A stretch of DNA of 16,263 bases, taken from Syntrophaceae bacterium UBA4059 (GTDB lineage: Bacteria; Desulfobacterota; Syntrophia; Syntrophales; Smithellaceae). A model generated the notes under the pieces. The model did not search any database and was not told where the DNA came from. It saw nothing but the letters and a program-made list of their open reading frames with translations. The stretch's first letter is position 1. Each line of letters begins with the position of its first letter. Positions 14,296 through 16,263 of this stretch are shown piece after piece. A program made the translations under genes and the position numbers. Location of the stretch: positions 1 to 16,263 of the forward strand of contig DFZJ01000022.1 of the NCBI GenBank assembly GCA_002382045.1, written 5' to 3'.

Positions 14296-14673
14296 ATGTC
14301 ACAGAAATTCGGAAAAACATTTTTAACAGTTTTAACATCGGCGGCAGCGGTGCTGCTGACCAGTCAGTTCGCTTTTGCCGCGGAGGCTATCCCGGTGGGC
14401 GGAGAATCTTACATTAAAGTTATTTTTGCCGTAGGCGCAATGATCGGCGCAGGTCTGGCTATCGGCCTGGGCGCAATCGGCGCAGGCGCAGGCATTGGTA
14501 ATGCTGCAAACGGCGCTTGTCAGGCAGTCGGAAGAAACCCCGGCGTTCAAGGCAAGATCATGATGGTTATGCTCGTTGGTATGGCCATGGCTGAATCGAT
14601 CGCCATTTACGCTCTGGTTATTGCTCTGATCCTATTATACGCCAACCCCTTCAAGGCTTTCTTTTTGGGTTAA
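14296..14673 (+). CDS. atpE: F-type ATP synthase subunit c, stand-alone copy with N-terminal leader
   Basis: 125 residues. Residues 1-29 look like a signal peptide, with cleavage at AFA|AE; long c subunits with such leaders occur in deltaproteobacteria. The mature part is the c hairpin: helix 1 about 38-75 with the glycine-rich GAGLAIGLGAIGAGAGIG run, polar loop VGRNPG (78-83), and helix 2 about 86-118 with the ion-binding E100 in MAESIAIYALVIALILLYANPF. At the place of the sodium-ligand glutamine of Ilyobacter c (Q32) there is I67, and the threonine after Glu-Ser is isoleucine. S101 and Y105 remain. This favours protons but is not decisive. AAGGAG lies seven bases before the ATG. No atpB or other ATP synthase gene is beside it; instead a sigma-54 promoter precedes it and a Cache protein gene follows 50 bases later. 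It may be the only c gene or an extra copy. Confidence 0.93.
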   Translation: MSQKFGKTFLTVLTSAAAVLLTSQFAFAAEAIPVGGESYIKVIFAVGAMIGAGLAIGLGAIGAGAGIGNAANGACQAVGRNPGVQGKIMMVMLVGMAMAESIAIYALVIALILLYANPFKAFFLG

Positions 14674-14723
14674 TGCTCAAATAAATTAACTTTAAAATCA
14701 AGAAAGGTTAGGGAGAACTCATA

Positions 14724-16031
14724 ATGTCAGAAACTAAAAAAGATAAGCAAGGTTTACCTATTGGAAGTGTATTCTTCCTGCTTATTGTAATTCCCTTATC
14801 ACTAATGGCGTTTTTAATCGCTAACGGCATGTTTAAACTGGGGGTTACTATAAAAGAGAGGGCCGTTAACGTTCTCGATGTTAAATCTCAGGAAGATATA
14901 AAGGCTAGAACCGTCAATACAGCAAATGAAGTTGCCAGCTTCCTCATGGAATGCAAAAAAGATATACAGGTCGCAACCATCATTCCCTCAACAGAAGCTG
15001 TATACAAGCAGTTTGTTTCTGAAAATAAAAAGCCGCTCTGGATCAAACGTGACGGTAAAGTGCAGAAGGCATTGGTCCCCCTGTACAAAGAAATGACTCT
15101 GACGGACAAAAACGGCAACGAAAAAATTAAAATCGTTGACGGTCAGGCGGCGCCGGCGGGAAAGCTTGCCAACATCAGCAATCCGGCCAACACAACTTAT
15201 AAGTCAGAAGATTATTTTGCTAAAACCAAAAACCTGAAGAAAGGTGAAATTTACGTATCTCCGGTTACCGGTTTATATGTAAACAAAGCAGCTTTTGAAA
15301 AGGGACAAAGATTTTCTGGAATCATCCGTTTTGCCACGCCGGTATTCGATCAAAATGGCTTCGCGGGCATCATCACGCTGGCAATAGACTATCGTCATCT
15401 GGCGCAGTTTACCGATCAGCTGGTTCCGACACAGGCGGAAAGAGTGTTTGAAACAGACGCTGCCACCGGTAATTACGCCTTCATGGTCGATCCTCGCGGT
15501 TTTGTAATTTCTCATCCCAGTGATTTTCATGTCGTTGGGCTCAACCCGGATGGAACAGTCGTTCCAACGGTTACCGCACAGAACGCAAAAGAACTGGCGC
15601 AAAAAGGCGCGGAAGCCTTGAACATGTTCCAGTTAGGTTTTCTTGACCCCAATATATTTAAGGTCACGAAAGAAGCGGAACAGGGGAAAACAGGCGTTTT
15701 AACGTATAAATATGGTGGCGTCACCAAATTCGTCGCCTATGCGCCGATCAAGTTTTATGCGTCAAACCTTCCTGAACCTGCAGGCTTTGGCTGGATAGGC
15801 CTGGGACTGGAAGTTGAAAAGTACAACGAAATGGCAACAAAGGTTGCTCAGAATATTGAAAAGGAATCTAAAGCATGGACTGCAACCGTCATTCTGGTTC
15901 TTATTGCTTCCATGATTATTCTGTTCTTCATTATGCTGATACTGGTTCGTGGAATTACCCGTTCATTAAATGCGGATGTTCCAAAAGGTTCTGAAGGTGA
16001 AATCATCGATGATGATGATGACGACAAATAA
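14724..16031 (+). CDS. Double-Cache membrane protein without an output domain, acidic C-terminal tail
   Basis: 435 residues. Membrane segment 1 (about 15-35), a large extracytoplasmic dCache-type sensor region (about 40-380), membrane segment 2 (about 386-408), and a 27-residue cytoplasmic tail. Cache landmarks are SEDYFAKTKNLKKGEIYVSP (161-180), GFAGIITLAIDYRHL (212-226) and, in the membrane-proximal lobe, YAFMVDPRGFVISHPSDF (251-268). The tail begins RGITRSLN, like the first residues of a HAMP domain, but then stops and ends in a run of six aspartates and a lysine. There is no HAMP, kinase, methyl-accepting or cyclase domain. ATG at 14724 with GGGAG eight bases upstream. It is cotranscribed with atpE and ends before a strong terminator. 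It may sense a solute and signal through a partner in the membrane, possibly the kinase encoded nearby, or act as a truncated decoy. Its role is unknown. Confidence 0.88.
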   Translation: MSETKKDKQGLPIGSVFFLLIVIPLSLMAFLIANGMFKLGVTIKERAVNVLDVKSQEDIKARTVNTANEVASFLMECKKDIQVATIIPSTEAVYKQFVSENKKPLWIKRDGKVQKALVPLYKEMTLTDKNGNEKIKIVDGQAAPAGKLANISNPANTTYKSEDYFAKTKNLKKGEIYVSPVTGLYVNKAAFEKGQRFSGIIRFATPVFDQNGFAGIITLAIDYRHLAQFTDQLVPTQAERVFETDAATGNYAFMVDPRGFVISHPSDFHVVGLNPDGTVVPTVTAQNAKELAQKGAEALNMFQLGFLDPNIFKVTKEAEQGKTGVLTYKYGGVTKFVAYAPIKFYASNLPEPAGFGWIGLGLEVEKYNEMATKVAQNIEKESKAWTATVILVLIASMIILFFIMLILVRGITRSLNADVPKGSEGEIIDDDDDDK

Positions 16032-16052
16032 TTAACCTTCATTAAGTTAATC

Positions 16053-16083
16053 AAAAGGCCGAATTTCGATTCGGCCTTTTTTT
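16053..16083 (+). terminator. Rho-independent terminator after the Cache gene
   Basis: AAAAGGCCGAA (16053-16063) pairs perfectly with TTCGGCCTTTT (16070-16080). An extra T-A pair closes a TTCG tetraloop at 16065-16068, and the T-run continues to 16083. It begins 21 bases after the stop codon and ends the atpE-Cache unit. Confidence 0.93.
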
Positions 16084-16263
16084 ATTTGCCTGTTTTATTG
16101 TAACGGTCATCAACGTGATAAATTTTACAAAAATCACATCCCAAATGGATTCAGATAATTGACTTTTCCAGAAATTCAGACTTTCTGATCTCGGCCGTGT
16201 TTTCGGGGGTAATTTGGGAAATGGGGATAGCACTTTTTTTGTAAAAATGGAAAAGATGTGGCA
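16084..16263. other. No gene seen at the right edge
   Basis: AT-rich and without a convincing frame on either strand. A small dyad CAGAAA-7-TTTCTG lies at 16169-16187. The last bases, TGTGGCA, could be the left half of another -24 element, but the window ends there. Confidence 0.4.

Noticed and set aside
16051..16233. 60-residue minus-strand frame at the right edge
   Set aside because: It overlaps the terminator stem, has basic low-complexity composition and no ribosome site.
16257..16263. TGTGGCA at the right edge as a second sigma-54 promoter
   Set aside because: The -12 half lies outside the window, so it cannot be judged.
1..16263. tRNA, rRNA, CRISPR arrays, insertion sequences, attachment sites
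   Set aside because: None seen on reading both strands: no cloverleaf-like segments, no regularly spaced repeats and no transposase or integrase genes.

Overview
The window looks like chromosome from a strictly anaerobic deltaproteobacterium-type organism (Desulfobacterota). A syntroph of the Syntrophus/Smithella kind is my best guess. The reasons are a heterodisulfide-reductase-like (Hdr/Flx) electron-transfer operon without hydrogenase subunits, an apparent selenocysteine codon in its MvhD-like subunit, a sigma-54/NtrC regulatory layout, and an ATP synthase c subunit with a cleavable-looking leader. The genus is inference; no marker gene such as rRNA is present.

Left part (about 1-8,750, minus strand, read right to left): one long operon. 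Its order is a giant HdrA with a GltD-like module inside it, an MvhD/FlxD-like [2Fe-2S] protein with an in-frame UGA (probable selenocysteine, with a hairpin just downstream), an FrhB/FdhB-like iron-sulfur protein, HdrC, HdrB, an AsrA/FlxB-like dicluster ferredoxin, and the start of an AsrB/FlxA-like FAD/NAD(P) reductase that runs off the left edge. Together they would form a soluble, probably flavin-bifurcating complex. It would link pyridine nucleotides to ferredoxin and a disulfide (or similar) acceptor. A perfect extended -10 sequence overlapped by a 14-bp palindrome lies upstream of hdrA.

Middle part (about 8,941-13,794, minus strand): a second operon. It encodes a 59-residue two-helix membrane protein, a Cache-PAS-PAS sensor histidine kinase, an NtrC-class sigma-54-activating response regulator, and the ribosome-assembly GTPase YihA/EngB. 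A plausible sigma-70 promoter precedes it.

Right part (about 14,170-16,083, plus strand): a divergent transcription unit. A very good -24/-12 (sigma-54) promoter is followed by a stand-alone ATP synthase c-subunit gene, then a double-Cache membrane protein with no signalling output domain, then a strong UUCG-loop terminator. The histidine kinase/NtrC pair across the roughly 500-bp intergenic region is the natural candidate to control this promoter. That would make the c subunit plus the output-less Cache protein a two-gene regulated unit with no obvious precedent that I can name. The last 180 bases hold no convincing gene.
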